DNA of 64,000 nucleotides, from assembly GCA_947396885.1 (NCBI GenBank), contig OX377202.1, positions 26,651,407 through 26,715,406 of the forward strand, written 5' to 3'. Numbering within the stretch: position 1 is the first letter of the stretch; every line of letters starts with the position of its first letter. This document shows positions 31,826 through 42,700 of this stretch, piece after piece. The translations under genes were made by a program, and so were the position numbers. The notes beneath the pieces were generated by a model. It made no database searches, was not told where the DNA came from, and saw nothing but the letters and a program-made list of their open reading frames with translations. Origin of the DNA: Heligmosomoides polygyrus polygyrus (lineage: Eukaryota; Nematoda; Chromadorea; Rhabditida; Heligmosomidae).

Positions 31826-32784
31826 CTTTGCCGGCCGAGCAATGCTGTAGAATTGGATTCTCAAGGGCAACTTCGCGTTACTGTACATCTCACTTCCCGC
31901 CTCGGAGATGCTGCTGGCTAAAAAAACACCTCGCGAACGTCATCGAGAACGTCGTCATCGAGCTCCAGTCTTCCTTCGCTCGCCGACTCGTTCGAATTCG
32001 TCCGTTTCCTGTGCTCAGTTCATTTCCTGCCGCTGGCGTGTGGCTCGGCTTCGTAATAGTCTGTCTTCGTTAGTGTCAGTATCGATTGACGAACGACGGG
32101 TTGAGGACGGCCTGACAACGACGACGGCGAGGAGGAGGACGGGGAGGAGGCGGAAGGTGTCGGCAGGGCGCGCAACTGCTCGACGGGGGATTCCCCCGTG
32201 CTCGACGCGCAGAGAAGCAGAGTTCACTCGGAGTCCGAGCGACTTCAGGGCGGCGGGGGTTGTCCGTCACTTCGCTCATCTGTTGCCGCCGGCCGTCCGT
32301 CACGCTGTTGCGTTGCTCCGTCGCTACGTCGCGATCGAACGGACGTCTTCCGGGTTCATGTTCTGCGTCGAGGAGCGCCATACGTCGACATAGCCCTGAC
32401 TCTGGTTCGCCCTTCTTTGAATACAATTTTGCTTTTAAGTTCTTTAGTTCTTGCCCCAACAGTTTCCTCGTCCATCCCTTTTAATTTCCTTAATACAGCT
32501 ACTTTGAATCCATACCTACATTGGGCCCAAGAAAAAGAATCGCCCAGAGGAAAAGCAAGTGCACTTGCCCTCTGCTTCCATTACTTTTTTGCATTAGTTA
32601 TTGGCTTAATTTTTGCTCCCATTATTTCCTTAACTGAGGGTCTGTCTATGTATGTACGTGTTTGGAAAAGCATTATTCACTTCAATTTTGCCGTTGAATC
32701 TCGGAGTCCCTTCGGAATCTTTGAAATTAAAGATTTTTGACCACTACTGTAACGTCAGTCACCATGTCCAGTTACTATCTGGAA
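31826..32784. other. CpG-rich island, open on both strands, no gene assigned
   Basis: GC-rich sequence at about 31.9-32.4 kb is open in several frames on both strands. These include a 180-codon plus frame (32198-32740) and minus frames at 32015-32459. None has splice sites or known domains. It could hold a promoter or first exon. Confidence 0.35.
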
Positions 32785-33010
32785 AATGCTTGAGTAGTAC
32801 AGTCGGAAGAGGCGCGACCACCACGCTCGAGCCGAGATTTTTGGTTCGGATTCCGTCCAAACTAACCTAATCTGCCAGACTTGCCTGACAAGGATAAAGC
32901 GCTGACTTGTCCGTATGCTAGTTATCGCTAGTCTATCCCAACACGCTTTCAATTCGCGTCCACCATATTCCGTGAAGTGTGTGGCATACCCAATGGAGGA
33001 CTCCATGAAC
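32785..33010 (+). repeat. SINE, diverged
   Basis: GAGTAGTACAGTCGGAAGAG, TTGGTTCGGATTCCG and ACAAGGATAAAGCGCTGACT; the tail is degraded. Confidence 0.75.
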
Positions 33011-33157
33011 GATAGGCTTTTATCGCCGATCACTTCTCACACATCTCACATCTCAGTGCAGCCCCCTTTGGCGGCGCGGATCGCTTGGACATTTGTAATC
33101 ATTTCGTACACATGTCGTTGTCTTTGTCGAGCTTTATGTTAACGTAAGTTCCTTAGT

Positions 33158-33455
33158 GAGCACGGGTAGCCCGGTGGACTGAGGCTCTGGCTGTCAGATG
33201 AACCCCGAATCGAAGTTCTTCGGTCGAGGTATGTACGCCTAGGCCAACCAAGTCTTACATCGTCCGAGGGTTGGAAAATTGGTACCAAACGTGTCTGGAA
33301 AGAATCATTCACGGACTTGATCAATAGCTTACCGCCGCTGGCCATTGTGTAGGCCAAACACACAATCGAACTGCGTCCATGATACCCCGCAGAGGTATAG
33401 TGCGTGGCGCATCCCAAGCAGGCACTGATTAACGTCGTGCTTTTTCCTTTAAACA
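33158..33455 (+). repeat. SINE, full length but diverged
   Basis: Head CACGGGTAGCCCGGTGGACT, GCCAACCAAGTCTTACATC and tail TAGTGCGTGGCGCATCCC. Confidence 0.75.
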
Positions 33456-33857
33456 CTTATGTAGTTCTTTATTTCAACTTCTTAGCCATTTTCCTGTAAT
33501 TTGTTTTTATTATACCTGATCTTAAGGTTATTACATCTGATCTTAAGGTGATTTAATTGAAGCATTTTCCAAGCATTTTTTATTATTATTGAGACCGCTT
33601 CTCAAACGTACATGGACAATACGATATCCTTCAGACCTTACGGGAATGTTCTCTGTTGGTTGTAGCTTGTTTTAAAAGCTCTGGTTACATGGATGGTAAT
33701 GTGAACCTGAGACACACTTGGCAGGAAGCGCCGCATGTGCAGGCAGAAATCAGCATTTGGTTGGACAGTGCGCTACAACAACTGGATTAGTCTCTGGTTT
33801 GTCAAAGGGTGTGTCTTAAGCATGGCTCCGTGAGAGGATATAGCGTTGGATCAACCG
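33456..33857. other. No gene recognised
   Basis: AT-rich spacer with a duplicated TGATCTTAAGGT motif at about 33519 and 33538. Confidence 0.4.
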
Positions 33858-33928
33858 GCGCCGTGGTCCAGTGGATACAGCATGCTTCCTGGGAAGCGGA
33901 GTTTGCGGGTTCGAGTCCTATAGGACGC
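33858..33928 (+). repeat. tRNA-like body, divergent member
   Basis: It starts GCGCCGTGGTCCAGTGGATA and has a B-box-like GCGGGTTCGAGTCC, with a weakly pairing 3' acceptor strand. The anticodon arm can form only a tight GCTTC/GAAGC hairpin. The flanks (GCGTTGGATCAAC before, GTTTTGGTCGCGAGAGAAC after) match those of the 17.8-kb repeat, although the tRNA-like body differs. Confidence 0.6.
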
Positions 33929-34327
33929 GAGTGTTTTGGTCGCGAGAGAACATCCTGATCTATCCGTCTCGGGAGGGGCCAAACGTAAAGTTCCAACTGC
34001 GCAGGTCTTTCTATGTCACACAACCATATCCACCAAACTCAAATCAAAATCCTCGCACCATGGGACAGCAGCTGAATCTCTGGTAGAAATTCAAGAGAGA
34101 GAATGGAGACCAGTACATGCTCCCCTCCGATTAGGATAGATCCGAACATCCTTGCAACAGTTCGTGGACTTGTTCTCCGACTCTACTTCTCAGGCTAATC
34201 TGTAATCTGTTCGAATACAGCAATCAGTGGGCCTGCAATTTCGTAGAAGTGCAAATTATGACGTCCTCCAGAGGATTGACGAACGCCTACGTGTCCTCGG
34301 TTCTTTGCTCAAATGAGGCGGTGTTAA

Positions 34328-34483
34328 TCAGATGACGAGAGGACTGCGACCCACTCGCTTCTCCTTCATTAGACGAACGAAGTGTGACGTTTTCGATGAC
34401 GTACTGTCGGCGGAAAAAGCAGCACCCATAGGGACGTCGGCTAGCAGTCGTCTTCGCCTTGTGTCGTCATGCCCGGCTGCCAT
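34328..34483 (-). CDS. Candidate first exon, minus strand
   Basis: From ATG at 34483 the frame is open for 51 codons (MAAGHDDTRRRRLLADVP, then KTSHFVRLMKEKR) to TGA at 34328. A possible weak donor follows KEKR (CGA|GTGGGT). CpG-rich sequence upstream (34540-34820) could be a promoter. It could start the minus-strand chain, but no phase-linked partner was found. The plus frame is also open here. Confidence 0.25.
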   Translation of the reverse strand: MAAGHDDTRRRRLLADVPMGAAFSADSTSSKTSHFVRLMKEKRVGRSPLVI

Positions 34484-35405
34484 CTCCCCACTTGTTCGGT
34501 GCTCGTTTTGTTGATTGTTTATTCTGTGATGCCGCCAGGCTGTTTATAACACCGACGACGACGGCGAGGGCGACGACAGCGAGCGAGCGAGACGCTGTCT
34601 GTTCTTGCCACATACCACCGCTGTATCGCCTCTTTGGCGGCTTCGAATCGGCAACTTCCCCCACTTCCTCCCTCCATCGATTCTATCGATTCCATCGATG
34701 CCATGCTCTGTTGAGCTCCAGCATGGCTGACTGCACCGGGAAGCGATGCAGCGGACGCCGTCGGCAGCCGTTGTCCGCCCCGCCAATGCGATACACACAC
34801 AGTGGTCAGGCGAGGCGCCGACGGCGTCTAGAGTTTCACTCCCGAGGCTATAGTTACCAGCGCTCTAGTAGTATAGTAAGGCCGTTCCGTAGACATCATT
34901 CACCCTGTAGGATCCTCTGGAGTTGTGCGAATTTCGAGGCGCTCTGAGCTAGACCGACCAAATACATACAGTATATACACACCTTCGGCTGAAGAGTTCG
35001 TCCAGAAAATGGGGTCATATTCAGGCTTACCTTTCCATGAGTATAGAAATCTTTCAACTCTATGGTCAATCGATTTTACTTCTTGTTCGGCACATTCTCT
35101 CTTTGAGATGTCTTTTTTGTTGTTGACATTTCTTCTAGTATCCTTCACGAATTGCTTGCTTCACGTGAATTTCACGTATAAAGATAAATAAATAAATATT
35201 GTCGTTTCAAATGAGCCTCTTTTATAATTCCTGCCGCTATTTTCTTTAAAGAAGCTTCTACTGAGCATATCTGTTATTTATTTTTGCCTGCTCCTGGTAA
35301 AACGATGTCAGCAGCATACTTTTTGGACATCTGCTTTTTATTATCCTTATTCTTGTTTTATGTGTAAAATGTGTATTTTATCCACAATTCTACTACATCC
35401 CTCTT
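34484..35405. other. CpG-rich island then AT-rich spacer
   Basis: Frames on both strands at 34459-34947 reflect base composition. CATCGATTC-type repeats near 34680. No gene assigned. Confidence 0.4.
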
Positions 35406-35710
35406 ACCAAGGCACGTGGTAGCGCAGTCGGATGAGATGCCAGCTATCGTGTGCACCCGATTCCAGGTTCTTGGTTCGGATTTCCCGCCCAGACCAACCC
35501 AACCTTCCATCCCCCAGTGATCGGTGTATTGGTAGCAGACTTGTCTGGGTAGCATAAAACACTGACTTGTTTATCGGCTGGTCACCATAAGACATTGTGC
35601 AGCCCAAAAACATTCAAACTACCTCCACGACATGCTGTGGAAGTTGAGTGCGTGGCGCTTGCCAAACGTCGATTGATTAACGCCGTCCTTTATCTTTTAT
35701 CCTTTTAATA
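35406..35710 (+). repeat. SINE, full length
   Basis: Head CACGTGGTAGCGCAGTCGGA, TTGGTTCGGATTTCCCGCCC, tail GAGTGCGTGGCGCTTGCC and the TTTATCTTTTATCCTTTT end. Confidence 0.9.
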
Positions 35711-36647
35711 TCGATTTCCTCCGAGGAGTTTTTGTTGTGTTACTTAGAACATTTAATTCGTCGAAAGTTACAAAAGCCAGGGAATTAAATCGAATGATTG
35801 ACTAATTTTTTGACGCATGCATAAATGTTCAAGCTGCTGGAATTTTTCTATACGGTGACAGTAAGTCTTTAAGATCTTCCTCACTAACACTTTAAGAGTG
35901 AGTTCTGAGTTCTGCCTACAAGCCGAGCCCTTTTAACGAAGTCGTCTAAAGCCGAAGCCATTTTTGAGCCAAAAGCGCAATCAGAGCGTCTTTATGATAT
36001 AAATAGAATGCGTGGCGCATTCTTTTTCTATTGCTAGTAGTGGTTTTATTAATGCTGAACTTACGCTACTTTTCTTGGATGTTCTTCAGTTTTGGTCGAG
36101 CACATAAAAATTGTTTTATTATCTTATCCGGGTTTTACCTGAACTGTTTGTTTGTTTAAAAATATGCAGACTTTTTCCAATGTTATTTGTGTTGCTTTTC
36201 ATGAAAATTGATTTAATTCATTAACATGTCTCTATGCGGTCTAGTATTTTATGAAGAGGTTCTTAAAGCAATACGGAATTAGCATAGTTAAGCGTGGTTT
36301 AAGCCGTTTCCCGTGGCATAGTGAGGTAGTAAGGCGAAATGCTGCTGTGAAAGTGCTGCCTTCTTAGTTAGATCTGGCCTTACCCGAACGAGCATACCCA
36401 CAGCTTCGTGTGGTCAGAGCGAAGGTAATCCAATACCCAGTAGAGATAGAGGTAACTGGAATTCCTAGACCATTGGTGCTTTTGCAGCTGCACGTGACCC
36501 ATTGTCATTCTGCTGTTCTGCATTTTAATAACGACATGTTGTTCCGGCGGAGTTCGCCACAAGGCTCATCAGACTCATCAGACTGGTTACTCAGTCTGCT
36601 AACGATTTCGCTGACATTTATGTATTCCGAAAGCATTCCCATTTCAG
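35711..36647. other. Upstream region of the transporter gene
   Basis: AT-rich. A tiny SINE-tail match (AGAATGCGTGGCGCATTC) at about 36005. No TATA-like or other promoter element can be assigned with confidence. Confidence 0.35.
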
Positions 36648-36648
36648 G
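36642..36648 (+). promoter_or_regulatory. Splice acceptor one base before ATG: likely trans-splice site
   Basis: CCCATTTCAG is followed by G and then the ATG at 36649. In nematodes an acceptor this close to the start codon usually marks spliced-leader addition. An upstream exon joined by ordinary splicing cannot be ruled out. Confidence 0.5.
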
Positions 36649-36744
36649 ATGACTGCCGTCATCATCATGGATGACTCAGAGAAACGATGCCTTTTGACGC
36701 CGAGTTCCCTGTCAGACTCGCACCCGAATTTTTCATTCACACAG
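36648..36744 (+). CDS. Transporter exon 1 (start)
   Basis: One base, then ATG and 32 codons (MTAVIIMDDSEKRCLLTPSS and onward) to donor ACAG|GTACGC. Phase out 0. This start was chosen because it is the first in-frame ATG after the acceptor. Confidence 0.65.
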
Positions 36745-39700
36745 GTACGCCGTTTTGTTCTCTGTCATCGCCATTTTTCATGCTTGCGTTCTATTATCGA
36801 TCGCTTTTTTATGTTTTGCAATTCAGTGACCTTTTTATTACGTGCTATTGACGCTAATGTTGTTGCTGCAAATGATATTATGCTCCTATCGAAGGAAAAA
36901 GAAAAATGAGAAAAAATAAAGAACTTATACAAAGTAAAATAAAATGAAACAAAATCGAAAAGTTATTACAATATTGCTGTGTAAAAGTAAACATAGATAA
37001 TCAAGCGATATTTGTTGCGGTCAAAACTCTAGCTCCAGGCAGGACTCGAACCCCCACCTCTTGCTGACCGAGCGGGAATGCTCTTCGCCGTTACACCAAC
37101 AGCGCTTTTTGACCGAACGCAACATCCACACCTCGTGGGACCCACCTGCACTCACCCGTATATCGGGATGAGCCGGCTGATATCAGCATGGAACCCTGGG
37201 CCGGATTCATCAAAGTTACTGCAGTAACTTTAACGGAGATTTGTAAGTGAAAGCTCAGATAACGCGGCCTATCAAGCGATATGGTGAGCGATAAGAATTA
37301 AAGTTACTGCAGTAACTTTGATGAATCCGGCCCCAGTAAAGCTGAAGGTCTTTGACTTCGATCATTTAAATACAGATAATGGAACTCTGTATTGTAGCAA
37401 GAGCCGAGATAGCGGAGTGGTTAGTAACGAAGTCTCATGCATAAGGTCAGAGGTTCGACTCCTGGATCCGAAAGTTCATCCTTACAAAAGCTGCAAAAAT
37501 GGCAAGGACTCCAATGTTAGGACTAGTTTGATGGAGAAAGCCCATCACTAACTCTCATCAAAAGTTGTAATGGAGTCGATGTAAAGGCTTGGACGTCACC
37601 CGGAAGTGGAGCGCAAAACCCCCGCACGAGATATGTGGTCAATATGCGAAAGCTACCAAGGATCGACCGGGGATTCTGAATGTGGGGACGCTGACCAGAA
37701 GATCCAAGGAAGTAACTGACCTGGTTAAGCGCAGAAGGATACAGGTCTGCAGGAAATGCGATGGAAATGGGCGCAGGATAGCAGCACTGGAGAAGAGATC
37801 AAGCTGTACTATAATACAATGGAGAGGACACCAATAGGACCGAGGTAGCTGCCGCGGAGCTTCTCAAGGTCGAATGAGGAAACGATCGCATCATGTCACT
37901 GCGCCTGGAGGGTTACTGGACCATCATGCCTGTTCACGCTTCGCAGAGCGTATGCTCCGTGCACGGCAAGGACGGCTTCTACCTCGCGCTCGTGGAAGCC
38001 ATTACGTCCGTACCAGAGGGTAACTTGCTCTTCACAGCAGGGGACATGAGCAGACTCGTGGGGAGAGTGGCTGAGTAGGAGTGGAGAGGGTCCGTGGAGC
38101 CAACGGTGCCACATTGATACACTAAGATGCGGAGTGGATCCTAGGCTGGATTGGAGAATCTTCCGAACGAGGAACTCCCTCGCGGAGATGTTTAGGCAGA
38201 ACGACCGAATGAGGGCCCATCCCATTCTGGACCGGGAAGAGGATCATTAAGGCATAGGAAAGATGAAGCTTTCAGACAGGTTTGGTTCCAATTCACGGGC
38301 CCCGGTGAATTGGAACCAAACCTGTCTGAAAGACTTCGTTTGCCTGAGTGAGAAATCCGAACCATGGATCTGTTCGGGGGTAATTTTCATCAGTATTGGT
38401 TTGATTAGAGTTTTTTTTAAAATTGAAATTAGCGCTAAGTCGCTGACTTCCCAACGAGCAAAATTCAAGTTTCTGCTACCATTCAGAGTTCAAAATTCCC
38501 TTTTCCATTGTTGGAAAATTCTGCTGAGCGGTCGGTTTACTTATAGAGCGCTCCAGATGTACAAGAAGAAGACACCACGTCACCCGAAGCACAGGAGACG
38601 CCACGTACACCGACACCGAATCTCTTCTCCAATTGCCCTCTCATCTATAGGTAGGTGACTTCAAGTTTTCCATTAAAGGCTTTCTGGTGGCGTTTAGTCC
38701 TTTTGTCTTCGGATTGTTCATGTTGAGCAGCAGTTTGTTTTTAAATTTAATTAATACATTTCATTTTCTTCATGGTTTCATTAATGCTTTAATTCACTAC
38801 TTCGTGTTTTTTCAACCTTTTTTGTGCCTCATGTTCAGTGTTCGGTCTAAAAGCTTCTGTTTTTATGGAGAAAAGTGCACGCTTTCCATAATTGGTTATT
38901 CTACTTGCTCTTGGAATGCGCTGAAATATGGATAGGGTCTCGAGGAACATTAAGCAACATTAGAATAAGCAAGGGACTAACTTGGGTTTTAAGTTGAGGA
39001 AGCTTCTAACAATAAATCAGGATTTTCTCCAGTTGAAGGTCTGTGAGGGTTGTTTGCAGGACCTTCTAATTCCTAGACGATCATCTGCCTTCAGCTGAGA
39101 ACGTTTATATTTTGGAATTAAAATGAAAGATTTCATATGTACGTTCCGATATGATATCAAATGTGTCCAATACCGCTTACCTTGAGTAGGTACCCTATTT
39201 ATCACCGTAAAATATGAAAAAAGAAGTCAGCTTTGGTGAGTTCTTTTGTGGAATTCGCCTCGTCTTCTAATTCTGCGCAATCTCGTGGATGCAATGCGAA
39301 TGCGTCTTTCTTCTGCTCCTAAAGGAGAACTGGTCCACCAATAGATTAGTGCTTCTCCCAAACATCCTTCGCAAACAAAATAGCTAGCTGAATTTCACCG
39401 ATCTTGGAGGCGCGTAAGGCTTGATACACCTACTTGATTTACGCTTCTGAAGGCGATCGCCGCCACGCTCTCCTATAGGTCAAGCACGCCCTCAAATTGC
39501 TTTCGTGATTTCATGTAAAAATGGAGTGCATGGCGCAGCCCAACTGTTTTCGTCACTGTAATATTTTGCTTGGGCGCGTGTAGCGCAGTCAGAGGAGGCG
39601 CCACTGCCGCGTGCACCCCATACCAGATTCCTGGTTCGGATTTCCCACCCAGGCCAACCAAGCCTTCCATCCCTCTGGGGTCGGTGAATTGGTATCAGAC

Positions 39701-42700
39701 TTGTCTGGGAAGGATAAAGCGCTGACTTGTTCATCGGCTGGCCACCGCAAGTCATTGTATGGCCAACTGCGCATTCATGTCGCCTCCACAACATCCCGTA
39801 GAAGTAGAATGCGCAGGCGCATCCCAGAAGGGATTAAATAACGCCGTCCCGTTATTAATCTATCCTTCAATATTTTGCTTTCTGATAGTGCTTAAGGGAT
39901 AAAAAGTTGAGGATAAAGAACGGCACCAATCAGTCTATTTTGGAGTGCGCCACGCGTTCCACTTTTATGGGGTTTCTTGGCGATTTGAATCAGTTTTTTG
40001 CCTATGCAGTAACTTCCGGTGGCTAACCGATGGAGAAGTCAGTAAGCATTGCCACCCGCCTAAAATTCATGTAGGATTGCTGGCTGTATCGAAACCAGTC
40101 ATGCTGAGCGATGTTCGATTTGTCGCTCTGTTCTCTGCTCTATCCCATAAGTCAGGCACGGGTCGGAGTGAGAACTTCACGTGGGGTGCATGTGCTGCGG
40201 TTGACAGGGGCCGACGATCTCGGGCGTCTCAGAACTCCGATCTAAATAGACTTCCATTTTTTCCGTCTAACAATTGTTCGTCCAGTGGTGCTCTAGGTTC
40301 TCTTTGGCTCTGAACCATGTAGCCTTGATGAGGGAGGAGAGATCAAGGTGTACACTGTCCTGATTATCTTCAAAACATAAAACAAGGAATATAGATGTTT
40401 AAAGAAGCAAGGAAGGGTTTATTTATTTTTACCTATAATTTTTCTTTTTAAACACAACAAAGTTACGTTATAAAGATTTAAAAGGTTCGTTTCGTCACTA
40501 TGTTCAGAAAGCTATAAGCGAGTAAGTAAAAATTTGTTTTTCCTTACTAAACAGTCGGTCGTATGCACACATAAAGGATAAAGAACGGCGTTATTCAATC
40601 CATTTTGGGATGCGCCACGCATTCTATTTCTATGAGATGTCGTGCAGGCAGGCTGTATACGAGTTTGGCCATGTAATGACTTGCGGTGGTCAGTCAATGG
40701 ACAAGTCAGCACTCTATCCTTCCAGTGGAGTTGGGCTACAGCTAAGCTTTTTGAAAATTTCCGAATCATTCGAGTGATTTTGAATACCGAAAATGAGAAA
40801 CCTGATTTTTTGAAGGTTCGGTTTCGAGTATCTTAAACGTACTCGAACCCGAACATTCAAATATCATTTTTTTCAAAAATCTAAATGAAATATGCAGAAT
40901 GAAATGAAGCGCGCGACGGCGCCGCGTACTCCGGCTGTGCTACCACGCCCCATACACACATAGAGATTGATAAACGTGATACCCGAAGCAGGCTTTGAGT
41001 AATGAAGTTATGTTACCTGGTTTACACCTTGTGCCGTTTACTTTTCGTTCGTTACTATTTGTTCAAATTCTTTCAATATTTTCTTCAATGGTAGTGTATA
41101 GCTTTTTTAATAGAAGCAAACAAACAGAAGCTGAACGGAAATTTGGCATGCAGGCAGATGACGCTTTCGGCCACTTAGATTCATTGCGGTTTGACTTTTC
41201 ACAACTAAGTATGTAGGAGGAACAGTTCTTTCCCATGGGCTCGGTGTGTTAGGTGCAGGCCTGACTTTGTACTACCCAGCAACAGTTTTTCTCTGTCGTA
41301 GAATGACTGGTGTGGTTCTACGAAATCGTTGGGTAGGTCAGAAGCGCTTCTGAAGAACGTGCGCGACCGGGTGGGAAGTTAATCGCGTGGCGCAGTTGAG
41401 CGGTTCGTTTAAGGCCGACAACGGCTAGGGGTTCGGTGGCAGCTATGTACTAAGCGGTGACGAGAGCAGGAAGAACACTCCCAGTACTGTAGCTCGGGAT
41501 GCAGCTTGTCTACACAGGCAGCACCGAGGAAGGCATGATGTGTGGCGGCTCCAGTTGAAGTACCAGCTTATCGATTCGTGACGTCATCCCTGGAGAACGA
41601 GCTCGTTCGTTCTCACGCTGACGCGAGGGGAATACGGCGGGGCTGGCTAGATTGCAAAAGGAAGTTGGAGGAGCCCCGCCGTCCGGGCGCTCCCGGCGCC
41701 GATATCGATCAAGGGGTTTGGGGAGAGTGAAGGGGGTTTCCCGGGACCTTTCCTACAGTATTCCAAATTACGGCTGAATTACGTTGCTTCCGCTGGATGG
41801 CACATCGCATGTTTCCGCATTGGCATTGGAGTGTTTTGTTCTTCTCACTCCACTACTCCATACGAATTCACCTTTATGTTCTACATTCAAGGGTAAGGAA
41901 TAGAGGGCGACGTTATCATTTCCCTTTTGGGATGCCCCACCCATTCTACTTCAATGGGAGGTCGTGCAGGAAATCTGAATGCGTATTTGTCCCAAACGAT
42001 GGCTTGCAGTGGCTAACCGGTGGACAAGTCAGTTTCTCCTTTCCAGACGAGTCTGGTACTAATTCGCCGATCCCGGAGCGATGGAAGTCTTGGTTGGCCG
42101 GGGCGGGGAATCCGAACTAAGCGCGTGGAATTGGATGCACGTGACAGCTGGCTCCTTCTCATACTCCACTACCACATGCTCCTTGTTAAGATGATAGTTG
42201 GACGAGTTCCACGGAATGTCGGAATTCTTGTCCGACATTCGCAGGACCTCATCGTGCGGGCTCTGTCTGAAATTTATTTATTTATTATTTATTCCTAGTG
42301 CTGATGGTTCCCACGCGAACAGTATAAAAGGGAATACATTACAAAGAAACAAAACAATGGGCACGATACAACTCTCTGAAGGTACAAGTATCGAAGCAAA
42401 AAAAGAACATAAAAAACCAGAGAACACTGTAGAGAATAGCAACTCCCGTAACCTTTGTATGTTAAAAACGTTCATCTAACGTGGTCCTCGTAACTGGTAC
42501 ATGAAACCGAAGCTTACTTCTCATCGTTCTGGCCTAGTGCCTTCAGAAGAACGCGATGGGGTGTATATGTGCTTCATGGGCGAGAATTTTGGAAAGTATT
42601 TTGAGGTCGACAGATTTCCATTTACTTTTGAGAGATTTTAATCCCCACATCGTGTTTTATCTATTTATTTATTTCCCTTATTCGCTAATATGGTGCCGTC

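Larger units (their letters stand above)
36745..38546 (+). other. Transporter intron 1
   Basis: Holds an inverted tRNA-like repeat, a GGGCC-type MITE, an endonuclease-type retrotransposon fragment and a perfect palindrome. Confidence 0.6.

Noticed and set aside
32198..32740. 180-codon plus-strand frame as a gene
   Set aside because: Half of it is CpG-rich sequence open in all frames, and the rest is AT-rich with no domain, no splice sites and no clear start.
41634..41684. GC-rich hairpin (11-bp arms, ACGGCGGGGCT) as a regulatory element
   Set aside because: Short arms in GC-rich sequence are expected by chance; no further support.
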